This document shows positions 24,956 through 32,018 of a stretch of DNA of 32,018 nucleotides, piece after piece. Made by a program: the position numbers and the translations under genes. Numbering within the stretch: position 1 is the stretch's first letter; each line of letters opens with the position of its first letter. Source of the DNA: Rubrivivax sp. (GTDB lineage: Bacteria > Pseudomonadota > Gammaproteobacteria > Burkholderiales > Burkholderiaceae_C). The notes below the pieces were generated by a model. The model saw nothing but the letters and a program-made list of their open reading frames with translations, was not told where the DNA came from and made no database searches. The stretch is from contig JAHCKS010000064.1 of assembly GCA_026125665.1 (NCBI GenBank), forward strand, positions 1-32,018, written 5' to 3'.

Positions 24956-25447
24956 TCAGGGCAGCCGCACGAGGAAGACCTGCTCGAAGAGCGCGCCGAT
25001 GCCGAAGGCGGCCACGACCGCGACCGCGAGCGCCGTGGCCACGCCGCGCGCCACCCGCCCTTGCGCACGCCAGGTCGCCGCGCCGAAGGCGGCGGTGAAG
25101 ACGAAGACGAAGACCGCCGCTTCGAGCTGGAACGGCCAGCCGCGCCCGAGCGCGAGCCCGGCGAAGGCGAAACACAGCACCGCGGCGAGCGCGCTCGCTC
25201 GGAGGTGGCCTGCGGCGGGCTGGGGCTGCGCCCGCGCGCCGCTGCGCAGCCGCAGGGCGAGCGCCACCGCCAGCATCACCATCAGCACGCCGACGAAGCC
25301 CGGCAACACGCCGGGCGCCGACCAGGGTGCGATGCCGAGGTGATCCAGCCGGTCCATGCGCCAGGCCGCCACCGCGATGGCCGTGCCGAGCGCAGCCCAG
25401 AAGGCCACGGCGAGCCATTCGCCGTGGCGCGCCTTGCCCTCCATCAC
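24956..25447 (-). CDS. tctB: Tripartite tricarboxylate transporter small permease, TctB family
   Basis: A 163-residue membrane protein from ATG 25447, with about four hydrophobic segments and the family's GPGxxP-like loop seen here as APGVLPGFVG. It is the small membrane subunit partnering TctA. It lies 82 bp after the binding-protein gene and 3 bp before tctA, so the order tctC-tctB-tctA is the usual one. It is poorly conserved in sequence, so the call rests on context plus topology. Confidence 0.9.
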   Translation of the reverse strand: MMEGKARHGEWLAVAFWAALGTAIAVAAWRMDRLDHLGIAPWSAPGVLPGFVGVLMVMLAVALALRLRSGARAQPQPAAGHLRASALAAVLCFAFAGLALGRGWPFQLEAAVFVFVFTAAFGAATWRAQGRVARGVATALAVAVVAAFGIGALFEQVFLVRLP

Positions 25448-25529
25448 GTCGTGGCCCGCATGGGTCGAATGGCCGCCGATCAGGCCATCGATGGGGCCGC
25501 CGCCGAAGTCGCTGCCGAAGCCGCCGCCT

Positions 25530-26585
25530 TCAGCGCCTGATGCCCAGCGACTCCGGTGACACCTTCGCCAGGCCCGCCTCCTGCAGCAGGTAGGCGTCGG
25601 TGACGACGGTCGGCCACACCGCGTCGTAGGCCGCCTTGCCGTACAGCGGCGTGAACAGCGCGCCGCGGTCGGCGGCGTACTTCCTGATCTTCTCGGAGGT
25701 GACGACCTTCTCCGCCCACAGCTTCTCGACCGTGGCCACGACCTCGGCCGGCACGCCCTTCGGGATGAAGATGCCGAAGCCGGTGGTGACCTTCGGGAAG
25801 TTGGCGACGAACTGCGTGATCGGCGGGATCGTGCCGACGCCTTCGATCGTCAGCGGCTGGTCGCCGACCACCGCCAGCGCGCGCAGCCGCTTGCCTTTCA
25901 GCATCTCGGCCTGCTCGGGTGCGAGCTGCGTCGTCACGGGCGTCTCGCCGGCCACCGTGGCCACCACGGCCGGGTTGCCGCCGTCGTAGGTGACGTGCCG
26001 GTACTTCGCGCCGGTGGCCTTGGCGATGGCTTCCATCGCGAAGTGGCCCGAGCTGCTGTTGCCGGCCGTGGCCACCGGCACCGGCGCGGCCTTCATCGCG
26101 TCGAGCAGCTGCGGCATCGTCTGGTACGGCGAGCCCGGGTTGACGCTGACGATGGAGACGTTGGTCACCGCCAGGAAGAGGTGGAAGTCGTCGAGCTTGC
26201 TCTGGATCATGCCGAGCACCGGGTAGGTGCCCAGTTGCTTGGCCGCGCCGGCGGTCCAGGTGTAGCCGTCCTTCGGCGCGTCCATCGTCGCCTTCGTGCC
26301 GATGGAGCCGGCGCCGCCCGGCTGGTTGACGACGACGATCTTCTGGCCGAGCCCGGCCTCGATCTCGGCGGCAGCCAGGCGCGTGACCTGGTCGGTGGCA
26401 CCGCCGGCGGCCCACGGCACGATGATCGTCACCGGCTTCGTCGGTTTCCACTGCGCCTGCGCGACGCCGGCGGCCAGCAGCGCGGCTCCGAGCAGTGCGG
26501 CCTGCGTGATGCGCCGGCGCAGCGGCATGCGGAAGGGTGGGCGCAGCGGTGCGCGCTGCGGTGTCTGGCGCGGGGGCAGGGTCAT
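25530..26585 (-). CDS. tctC: Tripartite tricarboxylate transporter substrate-binding protein (Bug/TctC family)
   Basis: A 351-residue protein from ATG 26585, with GAGGAG upstream at good spacing; the longer open frame to 26744 is not supported. The N-terminus is an Arg-rich region plus a hydrophobic signal core (starting at MPLRRRITQAALL) cleaved near AQAQ. The Bug-family ligand loop is visible: IIVPWAAGGATDQ, then VVNQPGGAGSIG and DGYT. Bug proteins bind carboxylates such as citrate, amino acids, nicotinate or phthalate. An operator-like palindrome lies about 80 bp upstream. It is the first gene of the tctCBA-isomerase operon. Confidence 0.92.
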   Translation of the reverse strand: MTLPPRQTPQRAPLRPPFRMPLRRRITQAALLGAALLAAGVAQAQWKPTKPVTIIVPWAAGGATDQVTRLAAAEIEAGLGQKIVVVNQPGGAGSIGTKATMDAPKDGYTWTAGAAKQLGTYPVLGMIQSKLDDFHLFLAVTNVSIVSVNPGSPYQTMPQLLDAMKAAPVPVATAGNSSSGHFAMEAIAKATGAKYRHVTYDGGNPAVVATVAGETPVTTQLAPEQAEMLKGKRLRALAVVGDQPLTIEGVGTIPPITQFVANFPKVTTGFGIFIPKGVPAEVVATVEKLWAEKVVTSEKIRKYAADRGALFTPLYGKAAYDAVWPTVVTDAYLLQEAGLAKVSPESLGIRR

Positions 26586-26663
26586 GGCGGGCTCCTCTGG
26601 AAAGCGCCCGGGGGCGCGCGGGTCCGGTCTGCAGGGTCCGGTCGATGTGGGCCGGCGGCGCGA

Positions 26664-26681
26664 GTTAACCGTCCGGTGAAT
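26664..26681 (-). promoter_or_regulatory. Operator site 4 of the ATTCACC-N4-GGTGAAT palindrome
   Basis: On the minus strand the site reads ATTCACC-GGAC-GGTTAAC. One half is perfect and the other has two mismatches. It lies 79 bp upstream of the tctC start. No convincing -35/-10 pair was found next to it. Confidence 0.5.
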
Positions 26682-26781
26682 CCGACGTGAGCGCATTGTT
26701 GGGCGCCCGCCGGCGCTTGGGCATCCGGGGCCACCCGGGGGCAAGGATCGACAGGCGGCCGCGTGCTCCCCGGCGCGGCCC

Positions 26782-27447
26782 TCAGTCGCGCACCAGGTAG
26801 CCGAGCACGAGGTCGGTCATGTGGCTCAGCCGCTCGACCTTGGCCTTGGTGGCCAGCAGGTCGCGCGCGAACACCGCCGAGAGGGTATGGCAGTTGCCGA
26901 GGTAGAAGTAGGCGAGGCCGGCGATCGAGATGTACAGCTGCACGGGGTCGACGCCGGCGCGGAAGATGCCCGCCTTGTGGCCGCGCTCCAGCACCTCGGC
27001 CAGCATCTGCACCAGCGGCGAGTTCATGCTGGCGATGCCGGCGCTCTTCTTCAGGTGGCGGGCGCGGTGCAGGTTCTCGCTGTTGAGCAGCGTCAGGAAC
27101 TCCGGATGCGCGAGGTAGTAGTTCCAGGTGAAGGCGATGAGCCGGCGGATGGCCTCGATCGGGTCGACCTCGCTCATGTTGAGCCGGCGCTCCTCGCCGC
27201 GGATGCCCTCGTAGGCGCGCTCGAGCACGGCGCGGAAGAGGTCTTCCTTGTTGCCGAAGTAGTAGTAGATGAGGCGCTTGTTGACGCCGGCGCGCTCGGC
27301 GATGCGGTCGACGCGCGCGCCGCCCAGGCCGAAGGCGGCGAACTCGGCCGTCGCGGCGTCGAGGATCTCGCCTTGCGAGCGGTCGGCGTCGCGCGGGCGC
27401 GGCTCGGGGGCGGGGGGTGCCCGGCGCGGGGCTTTCCTGGTGGGCAT
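26782..27447 (-). CDS. TetR/AcrR family transcriptional regulator
   Basis: A 221-residue protein from ATG 27447. The basic N-terminal tail is followed by the TetR helix-turn-helix at about residues 26-72: ILDAATAEFAAFGLGGARV, then the recognition region AGVNKRLIYYYFGNKEDLF. The C-terminal ligand/dimer domain contains the HPEFLTLLNSENLH stretch, resembling RutR/NicS-like regulators. TetR proteins usually repress and bind palindromes of about this size. An ATTCACC half-site lies 8 bp upstream of its start codon, suggesting autoregulation, and the same palindrome recurs at four other places in the window. I infer that it is the regulator of both catabolic blocks. Confidence 0.93.
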   Translation of the reverse strand: MPTRKAPRRAPPAPEPRPRDADRSQGEILDAATAEFAAFGLGGARVDRIAERAGVNKRLIYYYFGNKEDLFRAVLERAYEGIRGEERRLNMSEVDPIEAIRRLIAFTWNYYLAHPEFLTLLNSENLHRARHLKKSAGIASMNSPLVQMLAEVLERGHKAGIFRAGVDPVQLYISIAGLAYFYLGNCHTLSAVFARDLLATKAKVERLSHMTDLVLGYLVRD

Positions 27448-27454
27448 GCGCTCA

Positions 27455-27472
27455 ATTCACCGGTTGCCGAGT
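27455..27472 (-). promoter_or_regulatory. Weak operator site 5, upstream of the TetR gene
   Basis: ATTCACC-GGTT-GCCGAGT has one perfect half-site, and the other half matches the consensus at four of seven positions. A GATACT hexamer on the minus strand (27475-27470) could be the -10, placing the transcript start inside this site. Confidence 0.4.
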
Positions 27473-27555
27473 ATCACCTGCCGGGGGGAGGCGCCGCGTC
27501 GGTGACTTCGCGAGGGCCCTGGCGGAGCTTGGGGGGTCGGCGGGCGCGCCGCGCC

Positions 27556-27585
27556 TTTACACCGTGGCTCGGGCCGCCCTAGCAT
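27556..27585 (+). promoter_or_regulatory. Promoter of the TIR-STAND operon
   Basis: TTTACA (27556-27561) and TAGCAT (27580-27585) are separated by 18 bp. The predicted start, near 27592, is about 3 nt before the GTG start, so the mRNA would be nearly leaderless. No Shine-Dalgarno is visible. Confidence 0.45.
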
Positions 27586-27594
27586 GACAGCGCC

Positions 27595-28785
27595 GTGATC
27601 AATACGCTCGAAGGCAGCCGCTACACCGCGTTCATCAGCTATGCGCACGCCGATGACGTGCGCTGCCACAGCTGGGTCACGTTCTTCGCCGCCGAGCTGC
27701 AGCGCGGCCTGGAAGCGACGATGCGCGGCGTGAAGCTGCCGCCGGTGCACCTGTCGGGCGAAAACGGGCCGGTGGCCGGCGTGCTCGGGCCCGAGCTGCG
27801 CGAGCGCATCGACCGGTCCTTCGCGATGGTCGTCGTGGTGCACGACAACTACGTGCTCTCGCAATGGTGCCGCGCCGAGCTGGAGTACTTCCGCGAGCGC
27901 TTCGGCGAGGCCGGCTGCCGCGAGCGGCTGTACGTCGTGGCCTTGTCCGAGCCGGCGATGCAGAAGGTGACGGCCGGCGATGCCTGGCAGCGCATGCTGC
28001 CGAGCGGGCAGCTGTGGATGCCGTTCTTCGACGAGCTCAAGCGCGACGAGCCGGTGGACATCTACATGGCGCCGCAGCTCGTGACGCGCGCCTTCAAGGA
28101 GCCGTTCAACCGCCTGCGCGAGGACTTCGTCGCCAGGCTGCGCGCCGCGCAGGCCGGGCAGCAGCTGCCCATCGCCGTGGCCGTACCCGCGGGCGGTCCA
28201 GCCGCGGGTGCCGGCGCCGCGATCACGCCCGCGCCGCCGCGGCCGCTGGAGGCGCCGGTGGCCGGCGACGTGCGCATCTACATCGAGAGCAACCGGCACG
28301 AGCTGAACCTGTGGCAGCCGCTGGGCGAACAGATGCGAAGGCGCTGGGCACGCCTGACCGCGGCGCCGGCCACCACCGCCGTGCCGACCGCCGCGCCGGC
28401 GCTGCGCCTGAAGGCGCGCGGCCTGCCGGTGGAGCAGATCGACCAGTTCCCGTGCCTGGACGACGCCGACGGCGTGGTGCTGCTGTGGGGCCGCAAGACA
28501 CCCGACGCGCTGGTGGCGCAGATCAACAAGGTGGAGAACAAGATGAGCCCGGGGCGCGACGCGGCACCCGGTGTCGTCGCCTACCTGATGCCGCCGCAGG
28601 CCTCGGCCGACCCGGTGCCGGCCTGGGGCTGGCAGGTGCTGCGCTTCGACGCCCGCGAGCACGACGAGATCGACGTCGTCGACGACGAGGACGCCGAGCT
28701 CGAGCAGTTCCTCAGGCGCGTGCTCGAGCGCCGCCTGCAACGCGACGCCGCGGCGGCGCCCCCGGCGGCCGGGGCGCCGCGATGA
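27595..28785 (+). CDS. TIR-domain protein of a TIR-STAND pair
   Basis: A 396-residue protein with a GTG start at 27595. The N-terminal TIR domain (about residues 8-150) opens with YTAFISYAHADD and contains W91-C-R-A-E95, the W-x-x-x-E arrangement that holds the catalytic Glu in NAD-cleaving TIR domains. The chain continues with an Ala/Pro-rich linker (about 185-222), then a second alpha/beta domain (about 223-370; VRIYIESNRHELNLWQ, DDADGVVLLWG) that may be a degenerate TIR-like fold. There is no signal peptide. It overlaps the NTPase gene by ATGA, so the two are translationally coupled. TIR effectors coupled to STAND sensors act in bacterial immunity or signalling; whether this one is an NADase is not shown by the sequence alone. 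Confidence 0.85.
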   Translation: MINTLEGSRYTAFISYAHADDVRCHSWVTFFAAELQRGLEATMRGVKLPPVHLSGENGPVAGVLGPELRERIDRSFAMVVVVHDNYVLSQWCRAELEYFRERFGEAGCRERLYVVALSEPAMQKVTAGDAWQRMLPSGQLWMPFFDELKRDEPVDIYMAPQLVTRAFKEPFNRLREDFVARLRAAQAGQQLPIAVAVPAGGPAAGAGAAITPAPPRPLEAPVAGDVRIYIESNRHELNLWQPLGEQMRRRWARLTAAPATTAVPTAAPALRLKARGLPVEQIDQFPCLDDADGVVLLWGRKTPDALVAQINKVENKMSPGRDAAPGVVAYLMPPQASADPVPAWGWQVLRFDAREHDEIDVVDDEDAELEQFLRRVLERRLQRDAAAAPPAAGAPR

Positions 28786-31700
28786 GCGAGCGCCCGCCGC
28801 TGCTGGATGCCAGCGGCCTGCGCCTGCCGCGCGAGCCCTACCCGGGCCTGCGCCCCTTCCTCGACTTCGAGGCGGCGCTGCTGTTCGGCCGCCAGCGGCA
28901 GGTGCGCGAGATCATCGAGCGGCTGGCGGCCACGCAGTTCGTCGCCGTGCTCGGTGGCTCGGGCTCGGGCAAGAGCTCGCTGATCCATGCCGGCGTGACG
29001 CCGGAGCTGCGCAGCTACGGCATCCCCGGTGCCGGCGACCTGTGGCTGACGATGGTGTGCACACCCGGCACCAACGTCGGCGCCGAGGACCGCGCGGCGC
29101 GGCGCCATTCGCCGGTGACGCGCCTCGTGCGGCGCTTCGCGCGGCTGCTCAGGAGCCGCGGCAGCGACGAGGCCGACGAGGCGCGCCTGGCGCAGATGGC
29201 CGACGTCTTCCGCCAGGAAGGCGGGCTGGCGCGCCTGCTCGATGCCTACTGCCACGAGCTCGACGTGCCGCCCGGCCCCGATCCGGCCGACGCGCGCGTG
29301 CTCTTCGTCATCGACCAGTTCGAGGAGGTCTTCCATCCGACGAACCGGGCGCCGCCGGGCGAGCCGAACGAGGCGGCGGTGCTGGTCGAGCGGCTGCTCG
29401 ACCACTTCTTCCGGCCGCATCCGCGCTGCTACGTCGTGATGACGATGCGCAGCGAGCACCTGAACGACTGCGCCGCCTACCTGGAGCTGCCCGACGCCAT
29501 CAACAAGAGCAGCTTCCTGGTGCGGCGGCTCGACGCCGACGAGCTGCGCGAGGCCATCGTCGGCCCGGCGCAGCGTTTCCTGCGCCTGATGGCGCGCCAG
29601 CACGCCGGCACGCCGGTGGGCGCGAAGCTGCCGCCGCAGGTCGAGTTCGAGCCGGCGGTGCTGGAGCGGCTGCTGCGCGACGTCACCGCCATCACGCAGG
29701 ACCCGGACCACCTGCCGCTCCTGCAGCACATGCTGGCGCGGCTGTGGCAGGCGGCGCTGGAACGCGACGACGCGATGGACGCGCTGGTGCCGGCGAGCAT
29801 CACGCGCGCCGACCTGGCGCGCGCCGTCAACGCCTCGCGCCTGGGCATCGAGACCGGCATCGACGACAGCGCCGACGCCGTGCTCACCGAGGGCATCAAC
29901 ACGCTGCGCGAGAGCGTGCACAACTGGCCCGAGCGCATCTACCTCGACCACGACGAGGTGAACCGGGCGCGGCTGGACACCCTCCTGCGCCGCCTGGCGC
30001 TGAAGGACCCGAACACCGGCCACTACTCGCAGCAGCGCATCGAGGCGGGGGCGGCCGCGGCGCTGCTCGGCTTCCCTGACCGAAGGGCCGGCCCTGCGGG
30101 GCCGGGTGGCCCCGCCGGCCCGCAGGCGCTGCGCCGCCTGCTTGCCGAAGGTTTCCTCGGCAGCGTGGACTACCTCTTCTGGGACGCCGAGGACCCTGCG
30201 CGCGTGACGATCAAGGTCTCGCACGAGTCGTTCATCCGCGGCTGGCGGCGCTTCAAGGAGCTCATCGACGCGGAGGCCGCGCAGTACGAGCAGTACCTGG
30301 CGCTGCTGCGCCGCTGCGCCGCGTGGGCCGAGCATGGCCGCAAGCCCGAGGACCTGCTCGGCCGCGGTGAGCTGCGCCGCGTCAGTGCCGGCAGCGTGCA
30401 GAAGCGGCGCGAGAAGCGCCAGCCGTTCGACGACTGGCTGCACCTGCTGGCGCTGGACCGCGAGGGGCCGCGCCTGATGCCCTTTGCGAAGGACCTGCCC
30501 GAGTACCTCGACGAGAGCGAACGCGTCGAGCGGCGGCGGCGGCGGCGGCGCGTGCTGTGGCCGGTGCTGCTCGTCTCGATCACCGGCATCACGCTCGGGC
30601 TGGCGCTGCCGACGCTGTTTGCCCTCCTCATCGAGGCGCCGACGATGCGCCGGGCCGAGCTGATGCTCGACGCCTTCGGCAGCACCGAGTCGGCCGAGGT
30701 GAAGCGGCACTACGCCACGCGCGCCGAGGCGCGCGCCGTGCTCGTGCAGCTGCTGGACGCGGCGGCGCGCATCGACAGCGCGCGCTCGGGTGCCGGCACG
30801 ACGTTCGGCCGCCTGTCGGCGCGGCTCATCGACGAGTTGCAGGGCGTGGCGCTGGTGCGCCGCCAGGGCGACTTCCTGCAGGGGCTGCTGTCGCAGAGCG
30901 AGCCGGTCGTCATCGACAAGCTGCGCGAGGTGATCGGCACGAGCCCGCTGCTGCCGGTGCCGCTGCCGGCCGGCCCCGCCGACCCGGCGCCGCGCAGCTT
31001 CGAAGGCGAATGCGGCGTGCCGGAGATCACCGCGCCGACGTCCGGGCGGATCATCGTGGCGGCGGGGCGCGAGGAGGGCGCGCAGGGGGCGCAGGGGCCG
31101 GGGGCCGAGGCCCCGGCCGGCTGGCCGCGCGGTTTCCGCCGCGCCCTCTTCATCCCGCGGCCGGAGAGCGACACGTTGCGCGTCGCCGTGTACGCGGCCA
31201 CATGGAGCCCGGCCGACGGGCTGTGCCGCCAGGGGCCGCTGATGATGGTGCTGGACCCGGAAGGCGAGTCGCACGCCGTCGTCGACAGCACGCTGCGCCA
31301 CCTGGTGGTGCTGGCGGTGCAGCCGGGTGGCGGCGAGGCGGTGGGCAAGGGCCTGGCAGCGGGGCCGGCGCAGGCGCAGGCGCACGACGTCGTGGCGCTG
31401 CTGCAGACGATCACCTGGCGCATCGGCCCGGACGGCGAGCTGCATCGCGCCCAGCGCGGCACGGTGGTCTCGCAGGCCGACCGCGCGCTGGTGGCGCGCG
31501 TGCGCGCCGCAGCGGGGGCCGACCGGCTGCGTGTGCTGCCGACCTGGGTGGTGCCGGCCGGCCGCGTGCTGGACCTCGGCGGCGAGGGGCTGCGCATCGT
31601 CTCGTGGCAGAGCCGCCGGCTGCGCGGCGACCTCGACGCCGCACAGTTCCATGCGGCGGCGCCGGCCGCGCCCGGCACGCCGTGCAGCGCGCTGGCACAT

Positions 31701-32018
31701 CGCATGCCGCCGGTGGAGGGGTGGCGCATGCGCATGCTCGACGCGGGGCCGCTGTGCCTGGCAACTTACCGCGGGCCGCTCCCGCGTGCACTCGAAGACC
31801 CGGGCCCGGCGCTCGACGAGCTCGGCGTCTGGGCCTACCCGCGGCCGCTGCCGGGCACGCTGGCCCGCCTGGCGCAGCGCCCGCTGCTGCCGCTGGCGGC
31901 GGTGAGCCCGTACGCCACCATCGTCGCTGGCCCGGTGCCGCCGGGGGTCGAAGCGACCGGGGGGGCCCCGGCAGCGCCCGCGGGCCCGCCCGAGCCGACG
32001 TGGGCGCTCGGGTTGCGC
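28782..32018 (+). CDS. nSTAND1-type NTPase with a transmembrane segment, 3'-truncated by the window
   Basis: The frame is open from ATG 28782 to the last base: 1079 residues with no stop. The N-terminus reads EPYPGLRPF (18-26) then FGR (35-37), the entry motif of nSTAND1 NTPases. Walker A is GGSGSGKSS (58-66) and Walker B is VLFVIDQFEE (173-182). A winged-helix-like region with VSHESFIRGWRR follows around 475-490. A run of seven Arg (about 582-588) leads straight into one hydrophobic segment (about 589-614), a probable membrane anchor. The remaining 460 or so residues (beta-rich, Pro/Gly-rich) are unlike the WD40 or TPR repeats common in this family and I cannot name them. Its partner TIR gene overlaps by ATGA. 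A Gly/Pro-rich insert lies near residues 435-446. Confidence 0.85.
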   Translation, partial: MSERPPLLDASGLRLPREPYPGLRPFLDFEAALLFGRQRQVREIIERLAATQFVAVLGGSGSGKSSLIHAGVTPELRSYGIPGAGDLWLTMVCTPGTNVGAEDRAARRHSPVTRLVRRFARLLRSRGSDEADEARLAQMADVFRQEGGLARLLDAYCHELDVPPGPDPADARVLFVIDQFEEVFHPTNRAPPGEPNEAAVLVERLLDHFFRPHPRCYVVMTMRSEHLNDCAAYLELPDAINKSSFLVRRLDADELREAIVGPAQRFLRLMARQHAGTPVGAKLPPQVEFEPAVLERLLRDVTAITQDPDHLPLLQHMLARLWQAALERDDAMDALVPASITRADLARAVNASRLGIETGIDDSADAVLTEGINTLRESVHNWPERIYLDHDEVNRARLDTLLRRLALKDPNTGHYSQQRIEAGAAAALLGFPDRRAGPAGPGGPAGPQALRRLLAEGFLGSVDYLFWDAEDPARVTIKVSHESFIRGWRRFKELIDAEAAQYEQYLALLRRCAAWAEHGRKPEDLLGRGELRRVSAGSVQKRREKRQPFDDWLHLLALDREGPRLMPFAKDLPEYLDESERVERRRRRRRVLWPVLLVSITGITLGLALPTLFALLIEAPTMRRAELMLDAFGSTESAEVKRHYATRAEARAVLVQLLDAAARIDSARSGAGTTFGRLSARLIDELQGVALVRRQGDFLQGLLSQSEPVVIDKLREVIGTSPLLPVPLPAGPADPAPRSFEGECGVPEITAPTSGRIIVAAGREEGAQGAQGPGAEAPAGWPRGFRRALFIPRPESDTLRVAVYAATWSPADGLCRQGPLMMVLDPEGESHAVVDSTLRHLVVLAVQPGGGEAVGKGLAAGPAQAQAHDVVALLQTITWRIGPDGELHRAQRGTVVSQADRALVARVRAAAGADRLRVLPTWVVPAGRVLDLGGEGLRIVSWQSRRLRGDLDAAQFHAAAPAAPGTPCSALAHRMPPVEGWRMRMLDAGPLCLATYRGPLPRALEDPGPALDELGVWAYPRPLPGTLARLAQRPLLPLAAVSPYATIVAGPVPPGVEATGGAPAAPAGPPEPTWALGLR

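Noticed and set aside
23939-25540. A 533-codon open frame on the plus strand
   Set aside because: It is antisense to tctA, tctB and the end of tctC. The product is Arg/His/Glu-rich with no domain character.
28581-31700. A 1039-codon open frame on the minus strand
   Set aside because: It lies fully antisense to the STAND NTPase, whose plus-strand frame has clear Walker motifs and an ATGA link to the TIR gene. The antisense translation is low-complexity Arg/His/Ala/Gln-rich, typical of high-GC shadows.
1-32018. CRISPR arrays, tRNA or rRNA genes and insertion sequences
   Set aside because: No regularly spaced repeats, no cloverleaf-like or rRNA-like sequence and no transposase-like protein were seen in reading the window.

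Overview
The window is about 32 kb of high-GC DNA with dense, mostly operonic genes. It looks like a Burkholderiales (Betaproteobacteria) chromosome. That placement is an inference from the base composition, the Bug/Tct-type tripartite carboxylate transporter, the NMT1-type ABC transporters and the overall gene style; no rRNA or tRNA gene is present to confirm it. Because of the high GC, many long antisense reading frames exist and were treated as shadows.

Layout. (1) 1-1332: the 3' part of a patatin-like phospholipase. (2) 1332-1492: a 161-bp quasi-palindromic repeat between convergent genes. (3) 1547-16107: a catabolic locus. A minus-strand operon encodes a phytanoyl-CoA-type dioxygenase, a Gfo/Idh/MocA dehydrogenase, a DUF993 aldolase-fold protein and a sugar-phosphate-isomerase-like TIM barrel. 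Divergent from it are a MetE-like zinc methyltransferase, an SDR-type epimerase and a double-GNAT protein. Next comes a second divergent pair: a minus-strand NMT1-type binding protein, and a six-gene plus-strand operon (DHDPS-family aldolase, ABC permease, ABC ATPase, enolase-superfamily enzyme, second permease, second binding protein). (4) 16199-17089: an alpha/beta hydrolase. (5) 17312-20833: an ietA-ietS pair (AAA+ ATPase and subtilisin-like protease), with visibly lower GC than its surroundings. (6) 21193-22388: a thioredoxin-like protein, a second copy of the 161-bp repeat, cutA and a VOC protein. (7) 22533-27447: a second isomerase-like TIM barrel translationally coupled to tctA-tctB-tctC, then a TetR regulator. 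(8) 27595-32018: a TIR-domain protein overlapping by ATGA with a large nSTAND1-type NTPase that runs off the window.

How it fits together. An imperfect 18-bp palindrome, ATTCACC-N4-GGTGAAT, occurs at five places: both promoters of the first divergent pair, the second divergent promoter, upstream of tctC, and upstream of the TetR gene. At the first divergent pair it covers the predicted transcription start just downstream of TTGACN-N17-TACNAT-type promoters. I infer that the TetR protein at 26782-27447 represses both catabolic blocks and itself. The locus would then be one regulon of about 20 genes for uptake (ABC plus tripartite) and breakdown of an unknown, probably polyhydroxylated or carboxylated and possibly methylated compound. 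I cannot name the substrate. The enzyme combination matches no pathway I can recall, and it is the best candidate in this window for an undescribed system. The IetAS and TIR-STAND modules are separate candidates for defence or conflict functions.
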